Shown piece after piece: positions 1-5,837 of a DNA stretch of 6,662 bases. Source of the DNA: an uncultured Holdemanella sp. (GTDB lineage Bacteria > Bacillota_I > Bacilli_A > Erysipelotrichales > Erysipelotrichaceae). The stretch is from assembly GCA_900754615.1 (NCBI GenBank), contig CAAEDN010000114.1:1-6662 (forward strand), written 5' to 3'. The notes under the pieces were generated by a model. That model had not been told where the DNA came from, made no database searches, and worked only from the letters and a program-made list of their open reading frames with translations. The stretch's first letter is position 1, and every line of letters starts with the position of its first letter. The translations under genes were made by a program, and so were the position numbers.

Positions 1-214
1 AAAAGGGTATAGTGTATTAGATATTGTACATGCCTTTGAAAGAGTGAATGGAATCAAGATTCCTTATGTCATCAAGCCAAGACGTGCAGGAGATATTGCG
101 ACTTGCTATGCAGATCCTACAAGAGCTAAGGAACAGCTTGGCTGGGTTGCAGAAAAGAACTTAGATGACATGTGTAGAGATACATGGAATTTCGCAAAAC
201 AATTTATTAAATAA
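1..214 (+). CDS. galE: UDP-glucose 4-epimerase, C-terminal fragment
   Basis: The 5' part lies outside the window; the reading frame starts at base 2 and gives 70 residues before a TAA at 212-214. GalE interconverts UDP-glucose and UDP-galactose in the cytoplasm with tightly bound NAD (Leloir pathway and supply of UDP-galactose for surface sugars). The visible tail carries typical GalE C-terminal signatures: GYSVLDIV at the left edge, the KPRRAGDIA segment that helps contact the UDP-sugar, then YADPTRAKEQLGW and the closing DDMCRDTWNF helix. All are in the expected order and no frameshift is seen. It converges on the metallophosphoesterase gene, with only 31 bases and a hairpin between the two stop codons. 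Its operon partners, if any, lie to the left. Recognition of the family is strong; NAD-binding and catalytic residues cannot be checked here. Confidence 0.93.
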   Translation, partial: KGYSVLDIVHAFERVNGIKIPYVIKPRRAGDIATCYADPTRAKEQLGWVAEKNLDDMCRDTWNFAKQFIK

Positions 215-246
215 AATAAAACAGGCAGCCAATGATTTGGCTGCCT
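211..246 (-). terminator. Hairpin terminator between convergent galE and the phosphoesterase gene
   Basis: A perfect 10-bp stem pairs AGGCAGCCAA (223-232) with TTGGCTGCCT (237-246) around a 4-base TGAT loop. Read on the minus strand it is followed by GTTTTATTTTAT, a good U-rich tail, so it should terminate the minus-strand operon. On the plus strand the sequence after the stem is TAATAAATG, a weak tail, so termination of galE is probably less efficient. The last base of the phosphoesterase stop codon forms the end of the stem, and the tail reaches into the galE stop codon. Confidence 0.8.
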
Positions 247-740
247 TAATAAATGAAGCATTGATATTGGTTTAAGAAAGTTTCTACATTGATTCGAACT
301 ACTTTATATGTAACTTTCTTATCGATTGTTAGAATGATATAAGATCCATGCCAATCATCTCTAGGTAATGTGATTGAGCCAGGATTTAGAATCAGACAAT
401 TGTTGTAGATTTGTTCTTTGACCAAATGTGTATGTCCATATAGATAAATATTGGGATGATGTTGATCGATATCTTTTTTTATTTCGTTTAAGCCTTTATC
501 TCCATGTGAGAAATGGATGCGTTTGTCTAAAACATTCAACCTTTGGAATTTAGGTAAATCTAATGTATCATTGTTTCCTTTAACACATATAAAGTTATTT
601 AAATCATTAATGTTTGTAGCTTGAGAATCTCCTAAATGAATAAATTTCACATTGTCTTTATAGAGTGAAGAATAGATGTGATAAAGAATTTTTAGGATAT
701 TTTGATTCCCATGATTATCTGAAACGATTATGATTCGCAT
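246..740 (-). CDS. YfcE/MJ0936-type metallophosphoesterase
   Basis: A 164-residue cytoplasmic protein of the small calcineurin-like phosphoesterase family, which hydrolyses phosphodiesters using two metal ions; the physiological substrate is often unknown. All metal-binding blocks are present in order: D8 and H10 in SDNHG, D38 in HLGDS, N56 in GNND, H79 in SHGD, and H103/H105 in YGHTH, followed by the LNPGS turn at 118-122 that is typical of YfcE. Length is normal for the family (about 160-180). There is no signal peptide or membrane segment. The ATG at 738-740 is forced, because the first metal motif begins at residue 7. No good ribosome binding site precedes it and it overlaps the upstream glycosyltransferase gene by 13 bases, so translational coupling is likely. 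It is the last gene of a two-gene operon and ends in the hairpin at 223-246. Family is sure; substrate unknown. Confidence 0.9.
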   Translation of the reverse strand: MRIIIVSDNHGNQNILKILYHIYSSLYKDNVKFIHLGDSQATNINDLNNFICVKGNNDTLDLPKFQRLNVLDKRIHFSHGDKGLNEIKKDIDQHHPNIYLYGHTHLVKEQIYNNCLILNPGSITLPRDDWHGSYIILTIDKKVTYKVVRINVETFLNQYQCFIY

Positions 741-1603
741 GTGTAGGCATCAAAATAGTCTTCATAAACTTGAAGATTATCGTCGCTATGAGCTAGAGCT
801 GCAAAATAAGTAGAATCCTTGATTGCGTTTAATTCTACATTTTCCATAGGTTGTTGAAGTTTGTATTCTCCATCTTTTCCGGTTGCCCAAATGTTTTCAT
901 TATGATGATCTACATCTGAGAATTTGTGCAACATTGTCGCAATGGCCATTTCTTCTGGATATAAACACATTTTAAATGTATTTGAACAATAGGCTAGATT
1001 GTCTGCCAAGGCTTTTGCACTTTCGTGTGTTAGTACAAACCAAGGATAGCTGACATAGATTGTGTCTTCAATTTCACGCTTTTTAAAGGAATGAACAAGA
1101 CTGGATGTCATTTTATTCATGGCACGAATGGCTTTTGATTTTTGAAAATCATAAGAGTTTGTAAAGAAGGCATAGTTTTCAAATCTTTTCTTTACTTCTT
1201 CATTATCATCTGAATTATCCACTTCATAATAGATATCTTCATTTTCATGTTCTTCTAAATATTCTACAAGTTGTGCTTTTGATTTTGTAGGGATCATACC
1301 ATCAGTCATTATGATGAATCGATCATATGTAAAAGATCCATCTTCTTTTTCATATTCCAAAGCATCTTTCATCAATACAATAAAGCCTCTAGGTAGTGAC
1401 ATATCGGCTGGAAGGGCTGTTTGTTGGTGATGAGCAACATGAAGGTTTGGCGTATCACAATAGGATAGAATCAAATCATCACGTAGATCATCATCGTTGA
1501 CCATAATATAAACATCATCACCTTGATTAATTAATATATCTAGATTTTCTGTTATTTCTTCAAAATTTTTTTTCATATAATGTATTAAGTAAGCTATTTT
1601 CAT
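728..1603 (-). CDS. GT14-like (core-2/I-branching) glycosyltransferase
   Basis: A 291-residue protein resembling bacterial members of glycosyltransferase family 14, whose animal relatives add beta-1,6-GlcNAc branches. Supporting blocks are KIAYLIHYM at the N terminus, FIIMTDGMIPTKS (96-108) in the place of the family's 'SgxDyPI' segment, SYPWFVLTHESAKAL (185-199) resembling the acceptor-site 'W..L....a' block, and YPEEMAIATMLHKF (215-228) matching the 'PDE..f.T' segment with the presumed catalytic Glu at 217 or 218. It is very acidic and has no signal peptide or transmembrane helix, so it probably works on the cytoplasmic face, perhaps on a lipid-linked or nucleotide-sugar-derived glycan. A start seven codons upstream at 1624 is open, but GAGGTGA sits 5 bases before the ATG at 1601-1603, so that is taken. 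It is first in an operon with the phosphoesterase. The family call is from motif memory; donor and acceptor are unknown. Confidence 0.65.
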   Translation of the reverse strand: MKIAYLIHYMKKNFEEITENLDILINQGDDVYIMVNDDDLRDDLILSYCDTPNLHVAHHQQTALPADMSLPRGFIVLMKDALEYEKEDGSFTYDRFIIMTDGMIPTKSKAQLVEYLEEHENEDIYYEVDNSDDNEEVKKRFENYAFFTNSYDFQKSKAIRAMNKMTSSLVHSFKKREIEDTIYVSYPWFVLTHESAKALADNLAYCSNTFKMCLYPEEMAIATMLHKFSDVDHHNENIWATGKDGEYKLQQPMENVELNAIKDSTYFAALAHSDDNLQVYEDYFDAYTCES

Positions 1604-1608
1604 GGAAT

Positions 1609-1615
1609 TCACCTC
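1609..1615 (-). promoter_or_regulatory. Ribosome binding site that fixes the GT14-like start
   Basis: GAGGTGA on the minus strand ends 5 bases before the ATG at 1601-1603. It lies inside the longer open frame that begins at 1624, and decides for the shorter 291-residue protein starting MKIAYLIHY. Confidence 0.85.
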
Positions 1616-1622
1616 AGGAATC

Positions 1623-1631
1623 ATTATAACA
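1623..1631 (-). promoter_or_regulatory. Extended -10 promoter for the GT14-like/phosphoesterase operon
   Basis: On the minus strand TGTTATAAT gives a perfect TATAAT -10 (1628-1623) with the TGn extension. The 17-base-spaced -35 position reads TTTATC (1651-1646), a poor match, which fits an extended -10 promoter. Transcription would start near 1616, leaving a leader of about a dozen bases that carries GAGGTGA. The promoter overlaps the divergent hflX promoter. Confidence 0.6.
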
Positions 1632-1644
1632 TTTTAGCATCGTA

Positions 1645-1653
1645 TGATAAAAT
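1645..1653 (+). promoter_or_regulatory. Extended -10 promoter of hflX, predicting a leaderless transcript
   Basis: TGATAAAAT has a TAAAAT -10 at 1648-1653 with TGn directly before it; no TTGACA-like -35 is visible (TATAAC at 17-base spacing). The expected start point, 6-7 bases past the -10, falls on or next to the A of the hflX ATG at 1660. An overlapping TATGAT at 1643-1648 could serve instead and would leave only about five leader bases. Confidence 0.55.
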
Positions 1654-1659
1654 ACATTT

Positions 1660-2886
1660 ATGGAAAAAGCAATATTGATTGGTGTACAAACATACACAAG
1701 CCATTCCTTTGAAGAGAGAATGGAGGAAATGGAAGAATTAGCTCTAGCCTGTGATATTGAAATTGTTATGAGTGTATCGCAGAATTTGGAGCATCCCCAT
1801 AAAAAGTATTATATGAATCCAGGAAAGATTGAAGAGGTCAAACGCATTCTTGAAGATCAAGAATGTAGTATGGTTCTTGTATTAGAGGCTATTTCGCCTT
1901 CTGTACAAAGAAATTTATCGGATTTTTTTGATTGTGAAGTCATGGATAAGAGTGCTTTGATTTTAGAAATCTTTGCCTCTCGTGCTAAGACAAAAGAGAG
2001 TATGCTTCAGGTTGAATGTGCAAGACTTAAATATTTATTGCCAAGACTTCAAGGAAGCTACAAACATATGGATAGACAGCGTGGTGGTTCTAGAAACAAG
2101 GGAACAGGAGAAAAGAAAATCGAACTGGATGCGCGAAGAATTGAAGGTAAAATTCATTTTGTGGAAAAAGAATTAGATAAGATCCATACACAAAGAAGTA
2201 TACAGAGAAATCAACGTAAAAAAGGTATGATCAAAAGTGTAGCACTAACGGGTTATACTAATGCAGGCAAATCGAGTATCATGAATGGGTTTGTGAATGG
2301 AAACAAGTCGGTATTTGAAAAGGATATGTTGTTTGCGACTTTGACAACTTCAACACGTCAAATTGTAACGGAGAACCACAATGTATTTACTTTAAGTGAT
2401 ACAGTTGGATTTATTAGTGATTTACCACACAGTTTGGTGCAGGCCTTTCATTCTACACTTGAAGAAGCGGTGGTTTCGGATTTAATTTTGAAAGTCGTGG
2501 ATATTTCAAATGAACATAAGGATAGTCAACTTCAGGTTTGTGAAGAAACATTAAAAGAGATTGGTTGTGAGAAAGTTCCATATCTTTATGTTTACAACAA
2601 GTGTGATCAGACAAATATTGAATATCCAAAACGTGTAGAGGATCGTATTTACATTTGTGCTAAGGAAAAATCGAGTATTGAGTTTTTAAAACAAGAAATT
2701 GAAAAGGAATTATTTCATATGGAAACTTTACATGTTGTGATTCCTTATGAAAAGGTAAGTGTATTGGATTATATTCATACCAATGGTAAGGTGTATAAGC
2801 AGGAATATAAAGAGGATGGTATTGAGGTTGATTTTAGTATTCAACAAGATTTGATTCATCGTGTAGACAGATTATTAAGAATATAA
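1660..2886 (+). CDS. hflX: Ribosome-associated GTPase HflX
   Basis: A 408-residue cytoplasmic GTPase. HflX binds the 50S subunit and, in studied bacteria, splits stalled or hibernating 70S ribosomes under stress. The N-terminal nucleotide-binding-like domain includes YYMNPGKIEEVK (50-61; family 'GkGKveEl'). A basic loop and coiled coil follow (about 137-190), then the G domain: G1 GYTNAGKSS (198-206), G2 FATLTTSTR (225-233), G3 DTVGF (247-251), G4 NKCD (313-316) and a G5-like CAKEK (333-337). Two blocks differ from the textbook form: the loop reads GGSRNKGTGEKKIELDARR rather than GG(I/V)GxRGPGExxLExDRR, and G2 has TTSTR rather than DPTTR. No Shine-Dalgarno sequence precedes the ATG, and the promoter sits so close that the mRNA is probably leaderless. 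It ends in the hairpin at 2892. Family very secure; full length. Confidence 0.95.
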   Translation: MEKAILIGVQTYTSHSFEERMEEMEELALACDIEIVMSVSQNLEHPHKKYYMNPGKIEEVKRILEDQECSMVLVLEAISPSVQRNLSDFFDCEVMDKSALILEIFASRAKTKESMLQVECARLKYLLPRLQGSYKHMDRQRGGSRNKGTGEKKIELDARRIEGKIHFVEKELDKIHTQRSIQRNQRKKGMIKSVALTGYTNAGKSSIMNGFVNGNKSVFEKDMLFATLTTSTRQIVTENHNVFTLSDTVGFISDLPHSLVQAFHSTLEEAVVSDLILKVVDISNEHKDSQLQVCEETLKEIGCEKVPYLYVYNKCDQTNIEYPKRVEDRIYICAKEKSSIEFLKQEIEKELFHMETLHVVIPYEKVSVLDYIHTNGKVYKQEYKEDGIEVDFSIQQDLIHRVDRLLRI

Positions 2887-2891
2887 GAAAA

Positions 2892-2934
2892 GAGGAAGAA
2901 TCCTATAATAGGTGTTCTTCCTCCATTGTTTTTT
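2892..2934 (+). terminator. Bidirectional terminator shared by hflX and the deoC operon
   Basis: GAGGAAGAA (2892-2900) pairs perfectly with TTCTTCCTC (2915-2923). The apical part can extend the helix through CCTA (2902-2905) and TAGG (2909-2912), leaving a TAA loop. On plus it is followed by CATTG and six T (2929-2934), terminating hflX. On minus it is followed by TTTTCTTATATT, which can serve the operon coming the other way. The last codons and the TAG stop (2903-2905) of the minus-strand gene lie within the hairpin. Confidence 0.85.
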
Positions 2935-3319
2935 CTAGGGCTTTTGCCGCTAATAAACAAGTGTTCATACATTTGATGTTTGGATCTGTACTATGATGTA
3001 CAGGTTTAATGTGGGCACAATCTAGACTGCCCAATAGTTCTTTGAAATTGCGTGTATGTTTTTGAATCAAAGGTCTTAATTCAGGTAACATTTCATGTGC
3101 TTTTGTCTTACAAACCATTTTTGATAGGGCTGCAATCGATCCGACTAATGCACCGCATGTACTTCCAATAAACATGCCGCCACCAAATCCAGCCATCATT
3201 TTCATGTCTTCTTCTGAAATATCTAATTGATAGGTTTCATTGCAGGCATGAAGTAGCGTTTCTGAACAGTTGTATCCGCTTTGGTAATATTTTTTAACGT
3301 TTTCCTCAAGTAAAGTCAT
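2903..3319 (-). CDS. C_GCAxxG_C_C family (putative redox) protein
   Basis: A small 138-residue cytoplasmic protein of the C_GCAxxG_C_C family (Pfam PF09719, from memory), named for its spaced cysteines and suspected to be redox-active or metal-binding; no firm biochemical role is known. Visible family marks are GYNCSE with C18, the glycine-rich AGFGGGMFIGSTCGALVG stretch (43-60) with C55, C101 in LDCAH, and a C-terminal pair C117/C121. C26 and C70 are extra. The hydrophobic glycine-rich block is not long enough to be a clear membrane helix. An in-frame ATG at 3361 would overlap the preceding SDR gene, but AGGAGG lies 6 bases before the ATG at 3317-3319 and the conserved domain starts just after, so the shorter form is chosen. 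It is the last gene of the deoC operon, 22 bases after the SDR gene, and its 3' end is part of the terminator. Confidence 0.85.
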   Translation of the reverse strand: MTLLEENVKKYYQSGYNCSETLLHACNETYQLDISEEDMKMMAGFGGGMFIGSTCGALVGSIAALSKMVCKTKAHEMLPELRPLIQKHTRNFKELLGSLDCAHIKPVHHSTDPNIKCMNTCLLAAKALEKTMEEEHLL

Positions 3320-3325
3320 AAATAG

Positions 3326-3331
3326 CCTCCT
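3326..3331 (-). promoter_or_regulatory. Ribosome binding site that fixes the C_GCAxxG_C_C start
   Basis: A full-consensus AGGAGG on the minus strand sits 6 bases before the ATG at 3317-3319, in the 22-base gap after the SDR stop codon. It rules out the in-frame ATG at 3361, which lies inside the upstream gene. Confidence 0.9.
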
Positions 3332-3341
3332 AAAGACTATT

Positions 3342-4214
3342 TTAACTTTTCTTCCATCCAAAATCCATTAGAATTTCATTTACGTCTTCTTCAAATGTCG
3401 CAAAATGAATTCCAAGACTTTCTAGTTTTTCACTATCTAAACGATAATCTCTGAATCGATCTTGGTAACGTTCGTTGTTTGGTAAAATGATTTCTTCAAT
3501 CAATTCATCACTTGCACCTAAAGCTTTAGCTACATATTTTGCGGATTCATATGTAGTCATAGTGTTCTTTGATGCCACATGATAAATGCCTGGTTCAAGT
3601 TCTGCAATCTTATCAAATTGCGTAGCTAGATGTTTGGCATAGGTCATACCACGTTTTTCATTTACGGTAAATAATGTTGGAGTATGGGTAATTAAAGCAT
3701 TCATGACATTTTTAATTATGCTTGGACTTGCTTTAATGCCTGGATAGCTTAGTCCCATCATCCATGTAAAGCGTAAGATGATCGCATCCTCTAATTGATT
3801 TTGAATCAATTCTTCACATTCGATTTTATTTTGTCCATATACAGTTACAGCACTTAGTGGTTCGTCTTCTTTAAAAGGACCACGATTTTCTTTTCCATTG
3901 AAGGCTTGTTCGGTTGAACAGAAGATCAATTTAGCGCCTTTTTCTTTACAACAATCAATGATAGCTTGTGTACTTTCGACATTGATTTTATGAACTAAAT
4001 CAGGATGTTCATTGCAGAATGCAGTAGTCGCATTGGCAGCTGTGTGAAAACAAATGTCAAAATCTTGAGAAGCTACAAATCTTTTGACGTCTTCAGGATT
4101 TGTAAGGTCTGCATCCTTTCTTGTCATGCAGATCCAGTTGAAGTTATCTTTTTGATGAGCTCTTACTAAGCTTGCGATATAGCCGTTGGCTCCGGTAACT
4201 AAAATGGTTTTCAT
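3342..4214 (-). CDS. RmlD-like NAD(P)-dependent sugar-nucleotide reductase (extended SDR)
   Basis: A 290-residue extended short-chain dehydrogenase/reductase close in layout to dTDP-4-dehydrorhamnose reductase (RmlD). The N-terminal Rossmann motif is TGANGYIA (7-14), with alanine at the last glycine position. It is followed by DLTN (36-39), HTAA (57-60), the RmlD-like segment STEQAFNG (100-107; compare STDYVFDG), and the catalytic YxxxK as Y126/K130 with T101 as the likely third member. The C-terminal half (about 145-290) would bind the sugar nucleotide. Length matches RmlD. No rmlA, B or C gene is in the window, so rhamnose synthesis cannot be asserted; other SDRs of this shape reduce or epimerise different nucleotide sugars. 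AAAGGA lies 6 bases before the ATG, inside the end of manA, whose stop codon is 2 bases upstream. Fold and cofactor are secure; substrate is not. Confidence 0.82.
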   Translation of the reverse strand: MKTILVTGANGYIASLVRAHQKDNFNWICMTRKDADLTNPEDVKRFVASQDFDICFHTAANATTAFCNEHPDLVHKINVESTQAIIDCCKEKGAKLIFCSTEQAFNGKENRGPFKEDEPLSAVTVYGQNKIECEELIQNQLEDAIILRFTWMMGLSYPGIKASPSIIKNVMNALITHTPTLFTVNEKRGMTYAKHLATQFDKIAELEPGIYHVASKNTMTTYESAKYVAKALGASDELIEEIILPNNERYQDRFRDYRLDSEKLESLGIHFATFEEDVNEILMDFGWKKS

Positions 4215-4216
4215 AA

Positions 4217-5134
4217 TTAGTCCTTTCTAGGATTTGACACTAATAGGTGTGCTCCTTGTTTGATTGTGATTTTCTTGGATGCGAATGGTACAAATAGACT
4301 GTCATATTGTGGTAATACAATTTCTTCATTGTTCCATATGATTGTACAATCTGCATCAATATTGGATAGAATCATGTAATGTTCATCACAAGTTAGATCC
4401 ATATCAGAATCAGCATATACTTCGTCCACTGTAAAGTTAGGACAATCTCCAATTCGGTGTGTTTCGTGTTTTTGTGGAACGAAAGTAGGCTTTAAATTGA
4501 AGTCTGTGACATCAAATGATTCTTTGACATGTAAAGGACGTGTTTTTCCGTCTTTTCCTTTACGGTTGTAGTCATAGAAACGATAGGTTGTGTTCGAATT
4601 TGTACCTACTTCTAAAGCTAAGATGTCTTTTCCTAAGGCATGAAGCATACCACTAGGAATGATGATGTAGTCTCCTTTATGAACTTTTACTTTGTTTAAA
4701 TATTTTTCAACATCATTATTCATTAAAGCATTTTTGATTTCACCTGCATCATTGATTGTTGTTCCGGCAACTAGAGTAGCGCCTGGTTTGGCATCTAGAA
4801 TATACCAGCTTTCATATTTTCCATAATCATTTGAATGTTCTAGGGCATAGTCATCTTCGGGATGAACTTGAATGCTTAAAGCATCCTTTGTATCTAGATA
4901 AGCGAGTCGTAATGTTTCATGGAGTGTGTAGCCTTTGCCTAATACTTCATCTGAATTTTCTTGGATGACATCCATCAATGTTTTATCAGTTCCGACAATT
5001 TTATTTGAACCATAAGGGTGAGCACTGACTTCCCACCAAGTTCCATAGTCTTCATCGATGCCTCTAGCTTTAGAGATATGATTGGTTCCCCAAATTGTAT
5101 AATCAGGAATGGGTTCTAATAAAAATGGTTTCAT
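4217..5134 (-). CDS. manA: Mannose-6-phosphate isomerase, class I
   Basis: A 305-residue zinc enzyme interconverting mannose-6-P and fructose-6-P in the cytoplasm, either feeding mannose into glycolysis or supplying precursors of GDP-sugars. This is the short Firmicute type of class I enzyme (about 310-320 residues). Zinc ligands are visible as Q89 and H91 in SIQVHP, E108 in ESWYIL and H165 in PSGMLHALG. The catalytic region EVGTNSNTTYRFYDYNR (175-191) ends in the conserved Arg191. WEVSAHP (34-40) near the N terminus is also typical. A TTG at 5155 would add seven residues but overlaps deoC by 20 bases. The ATG at 5132-5134 has GAGG 9 bases upstream and lies one base after the deoC stop, so it is preferred. 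Second gene of the deoC operon; no internal promoter seen. Confidence 0.93.
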   Translation of the reverse strand: MKPFLLEPIPDYTIWGTNHISKARGIDEDYGTWWEVSAHPYGSNKIVGTDKTLMDVIQENSDEVLGKGYTLHETLRLAYLDTKDALSIQVHPEDDYALEHSNDYGKYESWYILDAKPGATLVAGTTINDAGEIKNALMNNDVEKYLNKVKVHKGDYIIIPSGMLHALGKDILALEVGTNSNTTYRFYDYNRKGKDGKTRPLHVKESFDVTDFNLKPTFVPQKHETHRIGDCPNFTVDEVYADSDMDLTCDEHYMILSNIDADCTIIWNNEEIVLPQYDSLFVPFASKKITIKQGAHLLVSNPRKD

Positions 5135-5135
5135 G

Positions 5136-5810
5136 TTACTTTGCCTCGGCTTCAAATTCTTCTAAGATTTTTAATGATGAGCTTGTTCCAATTCTTTGTG
5201 CACCTGCATCGATCATGGCTTTGCATGTTGCCCAATCACGAATGCCTCCTGCAGCTTTGACTTTGACTTGTCCTTCAACGGTTTCAACCATTAGTTTTAC
5301 ATCTTCTAAAGTGGCTCCACCAGTTCCAAAGCCTGTGCTTGTTTTAATGAAGTCTGGTTTTACTTCTTTGGCAATTAAAGCGACTTGTTTGATTTCGTCT
5401 TTTTCTAAATAACAATTTTCAAAGATGACTTTAGAAATGACGTTGTGTTCTCTACAAATCGAAACAATGCTTTCCATTTCTTCTTTAATGTAGTCCCAGT
5501 GGTGCATTTTAGCTTGTCCAATATCAATAACATAATCGATTTCGTCAGCACCATCTTCAATCGCAATTTTTGTTTCGGCAATTTTAGATGCTAGACCCGC
5601 TTGTCCTAAAGGAAAGCTGATGGCAGCTCCTACATGTACGTTTGTTCCTTTTAATTGTTCTTTACAGAATTTAGTCCAAGTTGTATTGATTGCAACCATA
5701 GCGGCACCGATTTCTTTGGCTTCATTACATAATTTAGTAAGGTCTGCTTCAGTGGCATATGGTTTTAAGAATGTGTGGTCAAAATAATTTGCGAGTTGTG
5801 TTTTGTTCAT
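5136..5810 (-). CDS. deoC: Deoxyribose-phosphate aldolase
   Basis: A 224-residue class I (Schiff-base) aldolase that cleaves 2-deoxyribose-5-phosphate into acetaldehyde and glyceraldehyde-3-phosphate, the last step of deoxynucleoside breakdown. Key residues are visible: D92 in DEIDYVIDIG, the Schiff-base lysine K156 in FIKTSTGFGTGGA, and the proton-relay lysine K185 in VKVKAAGGIRD. GTSSSLKIL (208-216) closes the phosphate-binding end. Length fits the short bacterial form. The ATG is preceded at 9 bases by AGAGAGG (5826-5820), and the start DHTFLKP block follows at residue 11, as expected. It leads a four-gene operon (deoC, manA, SDR, C_GCAxxG_C_C) driven by the promoter at 5838-5866. No deoxynucleoside phosphorylase, phosphopentomutase or transporter lies next to it, unlike a classical deo operon. 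Confidence 0.96.
   Translation of the reverse strand: MNKTQLANYFDHTFLKPYATEADLTKLCNEAKEIGAAMVAINTTWTKFCKEQLKGTNVHVGAAISFPLGQAGLASKIAETKIAIEDGADEIDYVIDIGQAKMHHWDYIKEEMESIVSICREHNVISKVIFENCYLEKDEIKQVALIAKEVKPDFIKTSTGFGTGGATLEDVKLMVETVEGQVKVKAAGGIRDWATCKAMIDAGAQRIGTSSSLKILEEFEAEAK
5144..5147 (-). promoter_or_regulatory. Ribosome binding site that fixes the manA start
   Basis: GAGG within the last codons of deoC lies 9 bases before the ATG at 5132-5134. The longer TTG start at 5155 would sit upstream of this site and inside deoC, so the ATG is preferred. The arrangement (stop codon, one base, ATG) suggests translational coupling. Confidence 0.7.
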
Positions 5811-5837
5811 AATAATCTACCTCTCTTTTACGGTTTC

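Noticed and set aside
1604..1624. Seven-codon N-terminal extension of the GT14-like protein (ATG at 1622-1624)
   Set aside because: It has no ribosome binding site, would start upstream of the predicted transcript start, and contains the GAGGTGA site of the better start.
1973..2176. Open frame of 67 codons on + inside hflX
   Set aside because: It is wholly within hflX in another frame, has no ribosome binding site and no recognisable motif.
3320..3361. Fourteen-codon extension of the C_GCAxxG_C_C protein
   Set aside because: It overlaps the end of the SDR gene and is less well supported than the ATG behind AGGAGG.
5135..5155. TTG start adding seven residues to ManA
   Set aside because: It overlaps the end of deoC, uses a rarer start codon, and the ATG one base after the deoC stop has a ribosome binding site and begins the conserved sequence.
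5095..5412. Open frame of 105 codons on + antisense to deoC and manA
   Set aside because: The composition (rich in S, A, P, V) is what the reverse strand of deoC gives; both sense genes are strongly supported and no ribosome binding site or promoter is seen for it.
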